Shown piece by piece: positions 8,007 to 14,303 of a stretch of DNA of 25,659 nt. The stretch lies in NCBI GenBank assembly GCA_900546635.1, contig URDS01000025.1:1-25659 (forward strand). Reading direction: 5' to 3'. The position numbers and the translations under genes were made by a program. Source of the DNA: an uncultured Eubacteriales bacterium (GTDB taxonomy: Bacteria; Bacillota; Clostridia; Oscillospirales; CAG-272). Below the pieces are notes generated by a model. That model did no database searches, was not told the origin of the DNA, and saw nothing but the letters and a program-made list of their open reading frames with translations. Positions within the stretch are counted from its first letter, which is position 1; the number at the start of each line of letters is the position of its first letter.

Positions 8007-8713
8007 TGCTCACCTTTCTCCCACATCGTATAAAGATCCGGGCGTTTTTTTTTGGTAATCTCCACAGACTGTTCCAAGCGCCATTTTTCTATATTTTCAT
8101 GATGTCCCGAAATCAAAATCTCCGGTACGGTTTTCCCCATAAACTCGTAGGGGCGCGTATATTGAGGATATTCAAGCAGCCCGCCCGAAAAACTTTCTTT
8201 CTCAAAGCATTCCGGCGCCGACAGTACGCCGGGCACCAGTCTTGCCACCGCGTCCGCAACAATGCAGGCCGGCAGTTCGCCGCCGGTCAGTACAAAATTC
8301 CCGATCGAAATTTCCTCATCTACGCAAAGTTCGAGTACGCGCGCATCCACGCCCTCATAATGACCGCACAGCAGAATCAGATTATCATACGCCGCAAACG
8401 CCTCGGCTTTTCGCTGATTAAATAATTCCCCGCAAGGCGACAAATAAACGATTCTCCGTCGTATATCATCGTGTTTCTGCATGGCTTTAACCGCTTCTAT
8501 ACACCGATAGATCGGCGGCGCCGCCATCAGCATGCCTTTGCCTCCGCCGTACGGCGTATCATCTACGCGGTGATGCTTGTCCTGTGAATAATCCCGTATA
8601 TTATGTGCGTATACTTCGATTGCACCGCTGCCTTGCGCCCGTCCGAGTATACTGGATGCCAAAATTGTTGTCACAAGTTCGGGAAACAGCGTCAGAATAT
8701 CAAAACGCATCAT
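8003..8713 (-). CDS. trmD: tRNA (guanine(37)-N(1))-methyltransferase TrmD
   Basis: TrmD methylates N1 of G37 next to the anticodon in tRNAs reading CNN codons, which prevents +1 frameshifting. The 236-residue protein has the full SPOUT-class set: MRFDILTLFPEL at the N-terminus, DDTPYGGGKGMLM (residues about 51-63), the knot segments YLSPCGELFNQRKA, LLCGHYEGVD and ISIGNFVLTGGELPA with the following AVARLVPGVL, and the C-terminal GHHENIEKWRLEQS. Two ATGs are adjacent at 8713 and 8710; the first forms a 4-base ATGA overlap with the rimM stop. The rimM-trmD pairing is near universal. Here the usual companions rpsP, ffh and rplS are absent, and an O-antigen ligase-like gene follows instead. Confidence 0.97.
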   Translation of the reverse strand: MMRFDILTLFPELVTTILASSILGRAQGSGAIEVYAHNIRDYSQDKHHRVDDTPYGGGKGMLMAAPPIYRCIEAVKAMQKHDDIRRRIVYLSPCGELFNQRKAEAFAAYDNLILLCGHYEGVDARVLELCVDEEISIGNFVLTGGELPACIVADAVARLVPGVLSAPECFEKESFSGGLLEYPQYTRPYEFMGKTVPEILISGHHENIEKWRLEQSVEITKKKRPDLYTMWEKGEQ

Positions 8714-9213
8714 TCAAACATACCCTCTATTGCCTGTATATAAATTCCGCAAGCCGGATCCGTCTTTTTTATAAATTCGGGCACAGCCGGCACCAAGACC
8801 TTGCTTTTTCCGGTGTCCACCTCATATAAATCCGAAGCGCCGTAAGAAACCACATCATTAAGGATTCCGTACCGAACGCCTCCGGTCTCGTCAAATACCG
8901 GCAAACCGATCAAATCCTGTATAAAATAATCGCCTGCCTCCAGGTGAATATCATCCCGATTCGCATAAATAACCGTATTTTTCAGCGCCGCTGCCGCCTC
9001 AGGCGAAGAAATTCCGGAAAATTTTGCAAGTACCCTATCCTTGTACGGCGATGCCTGCTGCATTTGCATGGGGATATAGCTGTCGTTTTCCAAAACATAA
9101 ACCATGGGCAGCGAAGCCAGTACCTGCGGCGAATCACACCAGGATTCAATCAGCAATGCGCCGTTAATTCCATGCGTATTCACAATTTTTCCGCATTCCA
9201 GAAATTTCTTCAT
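8710..9213 (-). CDS. rimM: Ribosome maturation factor RimM
   Basis: RimM binds ribosomal protein S19 and assists maturation of the 30S head. The 167-residue protein begins MKKFLECGKIVNTHGINGALLIE, the conserved GxIxxxHGIxGxL start of the N-terminal RimM domain. It continues with a PRC-barrel domain from about residue 92 (DYFIQDLIGLPVF, GASDLYEV, LVPAVPEFI). The ATG at 9213 is used because it sits at the family's usual N-terminus and has GAAGGAC seven bases upstream. A start at 9276 would add 21 residues with no family resemblance. The gene is first in an operon with trmD, the ligase-like gene and two DUF4330 genes, reading from a promoter at 9376-9347. Confidence 0.95.
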   Translation of the reverse strand: MKKFLECGKIVNTHGINGALLIESWCDSPQVLASLPMVYVLENDSYIPMQMQQASPYKDRVLAKFSGISSPEAAAALKNTVIYANRDDIHLEAGDYFIQDLIGLPVFDETGGVRYGILNDVVSYGASDLYEVDTGKSKVLVPAVPEFIKKTDPACGIYIQAIEGMFE

Positions 9214-9346
9214 TATTTTTGTCCTTCGAGTATAAACATTTTCTCTTTTGCCTATTCTATCCTCATAAAGGCGCATCCGCAGTTTTTCTGCTCACATTTA
9301 TAAAAGCCAAACAAAGCAATTCATGTTAAATCCTGTCAATGCTGCT

Positions 9347-9376
9347 ATTATAACACAGTTTCAATAGTTTTGTAAA
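9347..9376 (-). promoter_or_regulatory. Promoter of the rimM-trmD operon
   Basis: On the minus strand TTTACA (9376-9371) and a perfect TATAAT (9352-9347) are 18 bases apart, leaving a leader of about 125 bases before rimM. It is divergent from the smpB promoter, whose -35 begins 45 bases away. Confidence 0.75.
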
Positions 9377-9420
9377 TATATTTTAAAAGATTACAATTTG
9401 ATTACACACCGCTTTTTCTA

Positions 9421-9449
9421 TTGCTTTTTGTTCAAGGAACATGTATAAT
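9421..9449 (+). promoter_or_regulatory. Promoter of smpB
   Basis: TTGCTT (9421-9426) and a perfect TATAAT (9444-9449) are separated by 17 bases. This places transcription start near 9456, about 25 bases before the smpB ATG. Confidence 0.8.
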
Positions 9450-9480
9450 ATTTCTGCGACTGCAAACGGAGGAGACAACG

Positions 9481-9942
9481 ATGGCAAAAACCGGAAATAA
9501 GATGATTGCGCAAAATAAAAAAGCGTATCACGACTACTTCATACTGGACAAATATGAAGCCGGAATTGCGCTGTATGGCACGGAAGTTAAATCCGTACGG
9601 CTCGGCGCGGTCAATCTAAAAGACGCCTATTGCGAAATCAAAGGCGGCGAAATGTTCGCACGCGGCATTCATATCAGTCCCTATGAAAAAGGCAATATAT
9701 TCAACCGCGATCCGCTCCGAGACAAAAAGTTGCTGATGCACAAACGCGAAATTATTCGATTGTTCAGCAAAATCAAAGAAGACGGATTGACCTTAGTGCC
9801 GCTTTCCATGTATTTCAGCGATTCGCACGTCAAAGTAGAGATCGGGCTCTGCCAAGGCAAAAAGCTTTATGATAAACGTGAATCTGACGCCAAACGGCAA
9901 TCCGCACGCGATATTGACCGCGCTATGAAAAGCAGGCGGTAA
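9481..9942 (+). CDS. smpB: SsrA-binding protein SmpB
   Basis: SmpB binds tmRNA and takes it into the empty A site of stalled ribosomes, starting trans-translation. The 153-residue protein has the OB-fold hallmarks NKKAYHDYFILDKYEAGI, GTEVKSVRLGAVNLKDAY and HISPYEKGNIFNRDP, the KLLMHKREI segment, and the basic C-terminal tail (GKKLYDKRESDAKRQSARDIDRAMK) that probes the mRNA channel. The ATG at 9481 follows GGAGGAG at optimal distance. An in-frame ATG further upstream lies at the -35 box and cannot be used. The tmRNA gene begins 36 bases after the stop on the same strand, so the two partners lie together and may share the promoter. Confidence 0.97.
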   Translation: MAKTGNKMIAQNKKAYHDYFILDKYEAGIALYGTEVKSVRLGAVNLKDAYCEIKGGEMFARGIHISPYEKGNIFNRDPLRDKKLLMHKREIIRLFSKIKEDGLTLVPLSMYFSDSHVKVEIGLCQGKKLYDKRESDAKRQSARDIDRAMKSRR

Positions 9943-9978
9943 GTGTCGCATCCCTTTCAAGGCAAATATAAATAACAT

Positions 9979-10345
9979 GGGGGCGTAAAGGTTTCGACGG
10001 GGATTTTAAGATACGATAAGCGGGTAGAGGCCGGGAATCCTCTGAAAAAGTCCCACCTTAAAATTAAACGCTAACGATAATCTCGTAGCTCAGGCAGCGT
10101 AAGCTGTGCCGCCGCTTTTAGCGGCCCGTTCTTCCATTGAGTACCACGGCTTTGGACAGAGCGTCACTTAGTGGTAAATGTGCACCGCCCGTTCGCTTTT
10201 GAAGCGGTCATAAACAAAAAAGCTACCAAATCTGCTTTCCCGTGCACCGGAAACAGATGCGGGAATTAAAAAAGGTGTACTGCACCCGGAGAAAGTTGTA
10301 TTAAGAGGTTTTCGGACGGGAGTTCGATTCTCCCCGCCTCCACCA
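9979..10345 (+). ncRNA. ssrA: Transfer-messenger RNA (tmRNA, SsrA)
   Basis: The 5' end GGGGGCG (9979-9985) pairs with CGCCTCC before the encoded ACCA at 10342-10345, giving the tRNA-like acceptor stem. The family-typical 5' block GTAAAGGTTTCGACGGGGAT and the T-arm GGGAGTTCGATTCTCCC are both present. The length is 367 bases. The tag reading frame is at 10070-10102: GCT AAC GAT AAT CTC GTA GCT CAG GCA GCG TAA, coding ANDNLVAQAA. Pseudoknot-forming GC-rich segments follow, as expected. SmpB is directly upstream and a terminator directly downstream. The tag's last four residues (AQAA) differ from the common ALAA. Confidence 0.97.
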
Positions 10346-10347
10346 TC

Positions 10348-10381
10348 GGCTTGTAAATCTTTGTATTTGCAAGCCTTTTTA
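10348..10381 (+). terminator. Rho-independent terminator of ssrA
   Basis: GGCTTGTAAAT (10348-10358) pairs with ATTTGCAAGCC over 11 bp, including one G-T pair, around a 6-base loop, followed by TTTTTACTTT. It begins two bases after the tmRNA CCA end. Confidence 0.9.
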
Positions 10382-10821
10382 CTTTCAATCCACTCTAAAT
10401 CCACGCTTTTTTTGGCGGCTTTCATTCTTATTTAACTGTCGAGCTATTCAAAATGCTCTTTTATTTTACATCTTTTTGTAAAAATGTCAAGTGTAATTTT
10501 TCACAAATGTAATCGTACCCGTTTAGGCGCATCGCGCTGCGGGGGAAAAACGCCGCCGCTTTTTCCAAAAGACGGCAAGCTCCACGCCAAATTCCCCGTT
10601 GACGCCTCGCCGCTTTTTCAGGCGTCAGGCGCGTTGGTTTCTTCAGCAAGGAGCTTTGCTTTAAGGGGCTTTGCCCGTCGTTTCATATGGCAAATGGCGG
10701 CGTGAACCGCCTGAGAAATCAGCGGGGGACGTATCCCCCGCTGATTCCGAAAACAGAACCCGCCGCCTATAGCGGCGGCGGTCATTTTTGCCTGTGTTCC
10801 TAAGTTATAGAGATATTTTAT
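10382..10821. other. Gene-free GC-rich intergenic stretch with hairpins
   Basis: No credible gene is present. Short open frames occur on both strands, but they lack ribosome binding sites and family resemblance. The first 110 bases are AT-rich; from about 10520 the DNA becomes GC-rich with many short inverted repeats. A 13-bp perfect stem, AATCAGCGGGGGA with its complement (10717-10746, loop CGTA), has no T-run. The neighbouring hairpin 10760-10778 is listed separately. The composition resembles a dispersed intergenic repeat element, but no second copy is in the window. Confidence 0.5.
10750..10780 (-). terminator. Probable terminator of the solute-binding protein gene
   Basis: CCGCCGC (10760-10766) and GCGGCGG (10772-10778) form a 7-bp GC stem. 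Read on the minus strand it is followed by GGGTTCTGTTTT, a T-rich tail. It lies about 45 bases beyond the stop at 10822. Confidence 0.5.
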
Positions 10822-12168
10822 TTATGACGGATACGGCGCGGATAGAGGGGAGCGCAAAGATTTCATCAGCCGTTTCTTTATATCCGGAAGAACCATATCC
10901 GCTTTCTCACCACTTGAAATTCGCAAAAGCCCCTCGGAAAAGTCAGCATCCGCCTTGGCAAAATCCAAACGCATATACGGAATTTCGCGCGCGTGATCCG
11001 CGGCGTCTGCAAAAGCCAGTGTTAACGCATTCGCATCTTGCAAAGTTCTCTCACGCACATCATCTCGCGCAGGCAAATACCCCTGCGCCTTTTCATTTAA
11101 TTTGTCAAAAAATACGTCTCCCGACATATATTCCAAAAATTGCCGCGCGGCGGACAACCGCGCGTCATCTGTTGCATGCAGCACGACCAACAAATGTGAT
11201 TCGATATACCCCATGCTGCCGGGAATTTCCATGTATCCAAATCGGCTGTAAAAGTTCTCTTCCGTATCGGCTGCTGCGGCGCAGTCCGCTATACCGGCCT
11301 GTACATCATATAAAAAACCGATTTTCCCCGCACCGAAAAGACTTCGTAATTCTTCGGATGTCATTCCCTTGGGAGATATTTTTTCTTCAAAAATATACCG
11401 CAGTTGCTCATACGTCCGCATACCCGCCGGATTGTCAATCGCAAGTTCTCCTTCTTCACTCCAAAGATCTCCGCCGTTTGCCCAAATCATGGGAAAAATA
11501 TGATACCCCTCTCCCGGCATCACGCCGCTTGACGGAAGTGCAAAACCAAAAACGCCGTCTTCCAGCGCGCTCACCTTTTTTGCGGCCGCCAAAAGGTCAT
11601 CAAAAGATTGTATTTCTTCCGGTCTTACTTGCGCTTGATTTAAAAGCGTTGTATTATAAAAGAGCATTTGCGTGCCATAATACCACGGTAATGCATAAAG
11701 TATACCGCGATCCGACACAGATTCAAGCTGCATATTGGAATACGTCTGCAGAATCTGTTCATCAATTCCCGCTACAGAGCGAACCGCACCGGTTTCCAGC
11801 AAAGCGGGAAGCCACTCTGCACGAATATGCGCCACAGTCAAAGAATCGTCATCGGATATATTCTCAAGCAATTTATCCAAGTACGAAGAATAAGGTTGCG
11901 AACCGTCTAATTCTACTTGAATCGTTTGATTTGTTTTCATAAATGCGTTGACTGCCGCTTCATACGCAGAATATGCATTTTCGTTTGCAAGTTCAAAAGA
12001 AGAAAATTTTATGGCGACCGTCTCGGTCTTCGCTGGGTATATATCGGACTGCATACGTTCACCAGGAGTATTCTGATTTTGATTTTGCGACGAACCGCAG
12101 GAAAAAAGCAATACCATCATGGCGGAAAGCGCCGCAAGCAATAAAAACAATTTTAAATGTAAATTCAT
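10822..12168 (-). CDS. Extracellular solute-binding lipoprotein (ABC sugar-type, family 1)
   Basis: A 448-residue protein with a lipoprotein signal: a hydrophobic stretch at residues 7-22 and lipobox LFSC with the acylated Cys at 24, followed by a Ser/Asn/Gln-rich tether. The mature part has the layout of a family 1 (sugar-type) solute-binding protein: beta-rich start KTETVAIKFSSFE, AYEAAVNAFMK, GILYALPWYYGTQMLFYNT (the ligand-side segment seen in many sugar binders), FPMIWANGGDLWSEEG, then a C-terminal lobe ending in ADMVLPDIKKRL. It would hold ligand at the outer membrane face and deliver it to an ABC permease. No permease or ATPase gene is near, so it is an orphan and its ligand is unknown. 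GAGG lies 11 bases before the ATG at 12168. Sugar specificity is inferred from the family. Confidence 0.87.
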   Translation of the reverse strand: MNLHLKLFLLLAALSAMMVLLFSCGSSQNQNQNTPGERMQSDIYPAKTETVAIKFSSFELANENAYSAYEAAVNAFMKTNQTIQVELDGSQPYSSYLDKLLENISDDDSLTVAHIRAEWLPALLETGAVRSVAGIDEQILQTYSNMQLESVSDRGILYALPWYYGTQMLFYNTTLLNQAQVRPEEIQSFDDLLAAAKKVSALEDGVFGFALPSSGVMPGEGYHIFPMIWANGGDLWSEEGELAIDNPAGMRTYEQLRYIFEEKISPKGMTSEELRSLFGAGKIGFLYDVQAGIADCAAAADTEENFYSRFGYMEIPGSMGYIESHLLVVLHATDDARLSAARQFLEYMSGDVFFDKLNEKAQGYLPARDDVRERTLQDANALTLAFADAADHAREIPYMRLDFAKADADFSEGLLRISSGEKADMVLPDIKKRLMKSLRSPLSAPYPS

Positions 12169-12246
12169 TTTTTATTCGTCCTCTTTAATAACAAAACAGA
12201 ATGGATCAGCAACGTCGTCTCTACTGAAATCTTCTGAACCCATTGT

Positions 12247-12276
12247 TTGTAAATTTTGCTGCTTCTATTCTAAAAT
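12247..12276 (+). promoter_or_regulatory. Possible promoter of a structured transcript upstream of the S1 gene
   Basis: TTGTAA (12247-12252) and TAAAAT (12271-12276) are 18 bases apart, matching consensus at about 4 and 5 of 6 positions. It would start transcription near 12283, well upstream of the next gene. Confidence 0.35.
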
Positions 12277-12282
12277 CATAAA

Positions 12283-12453
12283 CAATCTGCAAAAGGGCAA
12301 TTGAAATAGACTTTCAAGCTGCAAAGCGCAGGAAAGGAACGCAGAAAGTTTTGCGTCGCATCGCCCGTTTCAAAGCGGCCGCTCACCGTAGAATCGTGAG
12401 ATTTTTGTATCACATGAAAGCGTCGTTACGCATTTACGACACGCGCGCTTTTT
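12283..12453 (+). ncRNA. Candidate structured RNA or long leader (unidentified)
   Basis: The gap 12169-12558 holds no gene. On the plus strand it contains nested pairing. GGGC (12295-12298) can pair with GCCC near 12362-12366. Inside are the hairpin TTGAAA-TAGAC-TTTCAA at 12301-12317 and a GCAAA/TTTTGC pair around a purine-rich loop (12320-12354). Downstream are CTCAC/GTGAG (about 12382-12400) and an imperfect hairpin AAAGCG/CGCTTT (12417-12451) ending in a T-run. It does not match any riboswitch consensus I know. It could be a small RNA with its own terminator, an attenuator of the S1-domain gene, or chance structure. Confidence 0.3.
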
Positions 12454-12558
12454 GGCAGCAACAAAAATTACAAAACTGCTTGTACATGCTTTTTTTGTAA
12501 TATGTACCTCCAAACTTTCATACTTATATTCTGTAATGAAAATTTAGGAGGTCAAAGC

Positions 12559-13494
12559 ATGCAAAATCAATATCTGCCCGAAGGACTTTTGATCGGTACC
12601 GCGCAAAATCAGGAATACATCTCTTCTCAAACCGGGTTGGAACGCGCCATGCAGCAAGGAAAAATTTTGGAGGCGCCGGCCGCCATGTGCGACAGCGAAC
12701 TAAACTTGTATGTCGATCTCGGCGGTATTCGCGGCATCATGCCGCGCGAAGAAGTCGCAATGTGCCGCCCCGGTGAGGAAATCAAACAAATCGCCGTCAT
12801 CACACGGGTAAGCAAACCGGTATGCTTCAAGGTCATGTCCATATCCGAAGAACAAGGAATGCCGGTGGCGATTTTGTCGCGCAGACTGGCGCAGATTGAA
12901 TGTAAAAATGCTTTTTTAAATGATTTAATCTGCGGCGATATTATTCGCGCAAAAATCACGCATCTCGAAAACTTCGGCGCCTTCGTAGATATCGGCTGCG
13001 GCATCATTTCTCTTTTGACTGTAGATTGTATTTCCGTTTCCCGCATTTCACATCCGTCCGACCGTTTTTCAGTCGGAGAATATATACCGGTTGTCATTCG
13101 CTCTATTGATTCCGAAACGGATCGGATATTTGTATCGCATCGCGAACTGCTCGGCACCTGGGAGGAAAACGCGGCTGAATTTGCACCGATGCAGACCGTT
13201 TCGGGTATTGTGCGCAGTATAGAAGATTACGGGATCTTCATCGAACTTGCACCGAATTTGGCCGGACTTGCAGAATATAAAAGCGGCGTGCATATAGGCG
13301 ATGTAGCGAGTGTCTACATAAAAAGCATTATTCCGGCGCGCATGAAAGTAAAACTGGTGCTGATTGATTCCAGCGCATCGGTATGTTGTCCGATAAAACG
13401 CAAATACTATATCAATACCAATGAAATACGGCATATCGATCATTGGCTCTATTCCCCGCCCGGATGCTCCAAAGTGATTGAAACCGTATTTTAA
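12559..13494 (+). CDS. S1 RNA-binding domain protein (short ribosomal protein S1-like)
   Basis: A 311-residue protein with three S1-type OB folds. The first is divergent (about residues 33-108: LYVDLGGIRGIMPREEV). The second is classical (about 125-198: GDIIRAKITHLENFGAFVDIG then SHRELLGTW). The third is at about 210-270 (VSGIVRSIEDYGIFIELAPNLAGLAEY). S1 domains bind single-stranded RNA; proteins of this size in Clostridia are annotated S1 or S1-like and may aid translation. The ATG at 12559 is fixed by AGGAGG seven bases upstream; an ATG at 12502 has no such site. A cytidylate kinase-like gene follows on the same strand but has its own promoter. It recalls the cmk-ispH-rpsA neighbourhood of Clostridia, with ispH absent. 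The last 40 residues, rich in Lys, Tyr and His, fall outside the S1 folds. Confidence 0.85.
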   Translation: MQNQYLPEGLLIGTAQNQEYISSQTGLERAMQQGKILEAPAAMCDSELNLYVDLGGIRGIMPREEVAMCRPGEEIKQIAVITRVSKPVCFKVMSISEEQGMPVAILSRRLAQIECKNAFLNDLICGDIIRAKITHLENFGAFVDIGCGIISLLTVDCISVSRISHPSDRFSVGEYIPVVIRSIDSETDRIFVSHRELLGTWEENAAEFAPMQTVSGIVRSIEDYGIFIELAPNLAGLAEYKSGVHIGDVASVYIKSIIPARMKVKLVLIDSSASVCCPIKRKYYINTNEIRHIDHWLYSPPGCSKVIETVF

Positions 13495-13496
13495 TA

Positions 13497-13525
13497 TTTA
13501 CAAATTTATAAATTTGTGCTATACT
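13497..13525 (+). promoter_or_regulatory. Promoter of the cytidylate kinase-like gene
   Basis: TTTACA (13497-13502) and TATACT (13520-13525) are 17 bases apart, immediately after the S1 gene stop, with transcription start expected about 25 bases before the ATG. AAATTTATAAATTT in the spacer is a perfect AT palindrome. Confidence 0.75.
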
Positions 13526-13557
13526 ACCAATAGCAGAAAAGCAACGGAGGTGTAAAT

Positions 13558-14172
13558 ATGGGCAACGTCATTATAACCATTGCACGCCAATACGGCAGCG
13601 GCGGCAAAAGAATCGGCGATTTAATTTCCAAAATTCTGGGCGCCGATTTCTATGACCAGGAATTAATCACGCTGGCCGCCGAAAAAAGCGATCTATGTAA
13701 AGAAGCGGTAGAAGAAGCCGACGAAAAAAGCGCAAACAGTCTCCTGTATACATTGGCTATGGGTTCCACCGCAATGCTGCATCTGCCGCAGTACAATATG
13801 CCGATCAACGACAAGCTTTTCTTAGTGCAATCGGAAATTATCAAAGGCGCGGCCGCCAAAGGCTCCGCCGTCATCGTCGGACGGTGCGCAGACTACGTGC
13901 TTCGTGACAATCCGCGGACAATCAGCGTATTCATTTATGCGGATTCCAAAGTACGCGCGAAACGCATTGCCGAGCGCAGCGGGATCACCGAATCCGAAGC
14001 ATATGATCTCATGGCAAAAACAGATCGCCGCCGTGCCAATTACTATAATTTTTATACAGGCAAACGCTGGGGCGAAACCTCAAATTATAATTTGTGTATC
14101 GATTCTTCCGTGCTCGGCCTGGAGGGCACAGCCAAAATCATTGCGGAATTTGCAAAACAATATGAAAACTGA
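13558..14172 (+). CDS. Cytidylate kinase-like family protein (Cytidylate_kin2)
   Basis: A 204-residue P-loop kinase. The N-terminus is ITIARQYGSGGKRIGDLIS (nucleotide-binding GSGGKRIG at residues 13-20), followed by FYDQELITLAAEKS, a VIVGRCADYVL strand at about 103-113, and a lid-like region AKTDRRRANYYNFYTGKRWG rich in Arg and Tyr. This is the arrangement of the Cytidylate_kin2 family, related to but distinct from Cmk, which phosphorylates CMP and dCMP; substrates of this branch are poorly defined. GGAGG precedes the ATG at 13558 with good spacing. It is transcribed from its own promoter and ends before two tandem terminators. Confidence 0.88.
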   Translation: MGNVIITIARQYGSGGKRIGDLISKILGADFYDQELITLAAEKSDLCKEAVEEADEKSANSLLYTLAMGSTAMLHLPQYNMPINDKLFLVQSEIIKGAAAKGSAVIVGRCADYVLRDNPRTISVFIYADSKVRAKRIAERSGITESEAYDLMAKTDRRRANYYNFYTGKRWGETSNYNLCIDSSVLGLEGTAKIIAEFAKQYEN

Positions 14173-14185
14173 TTTATAATCCAAT

Positions 14186-14281
14186 AGCGAAGACCCGAAA
14201 TGTTCTTCTCTTCGCTTACGGTTTTTTAAATACACGGCAAAAGGAATCCGTCGGTGCGAAAAACACCGACGGATTTTTTTG
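14186..14281 (+). terminator. Two tandem terminators after the kinase gene
   Basis: The first hairpin is AGCGAAGA (14186-14193) with TCTTCGCT (14209-14216), followed by a T6 run at 14222-14227. The second is an 11-bp perfect stem, ATCCGTCGGTG with CACCGACGGAT (14246-14274, loop CGAAAAA), followed by T7. The second also lies just past the converging minus-strand gene at 14304, but its reverse T-run is weak. Confidence 0.88.
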
Positions 14282-14303
14282 AGTGATTGCCTATGCATCG
14301 AAA

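Noticed and set aside
10300..10400. Integration (att) site at the tmRNA 3' end
   Set aside because: No second copy of the tmRNA 3' sequence, integrase or mobile gene is found in the window, so an integrated element cannot be supported.
10168..10425. Open frame on the minus strand across the tmRNA 3' end (GGGENRTPVRKPL)
   Set aside because: This is the antisense translation of the conserved tmRNA 3' part, a frequent false protein in databases.
10461..10705. Short open frames on both strands in the GC-rich gap
   Set aside because: They have no ribosome binding site and no domain. Their Arg- and Pro-rich composition reflects GC-rich non-coding DNA.
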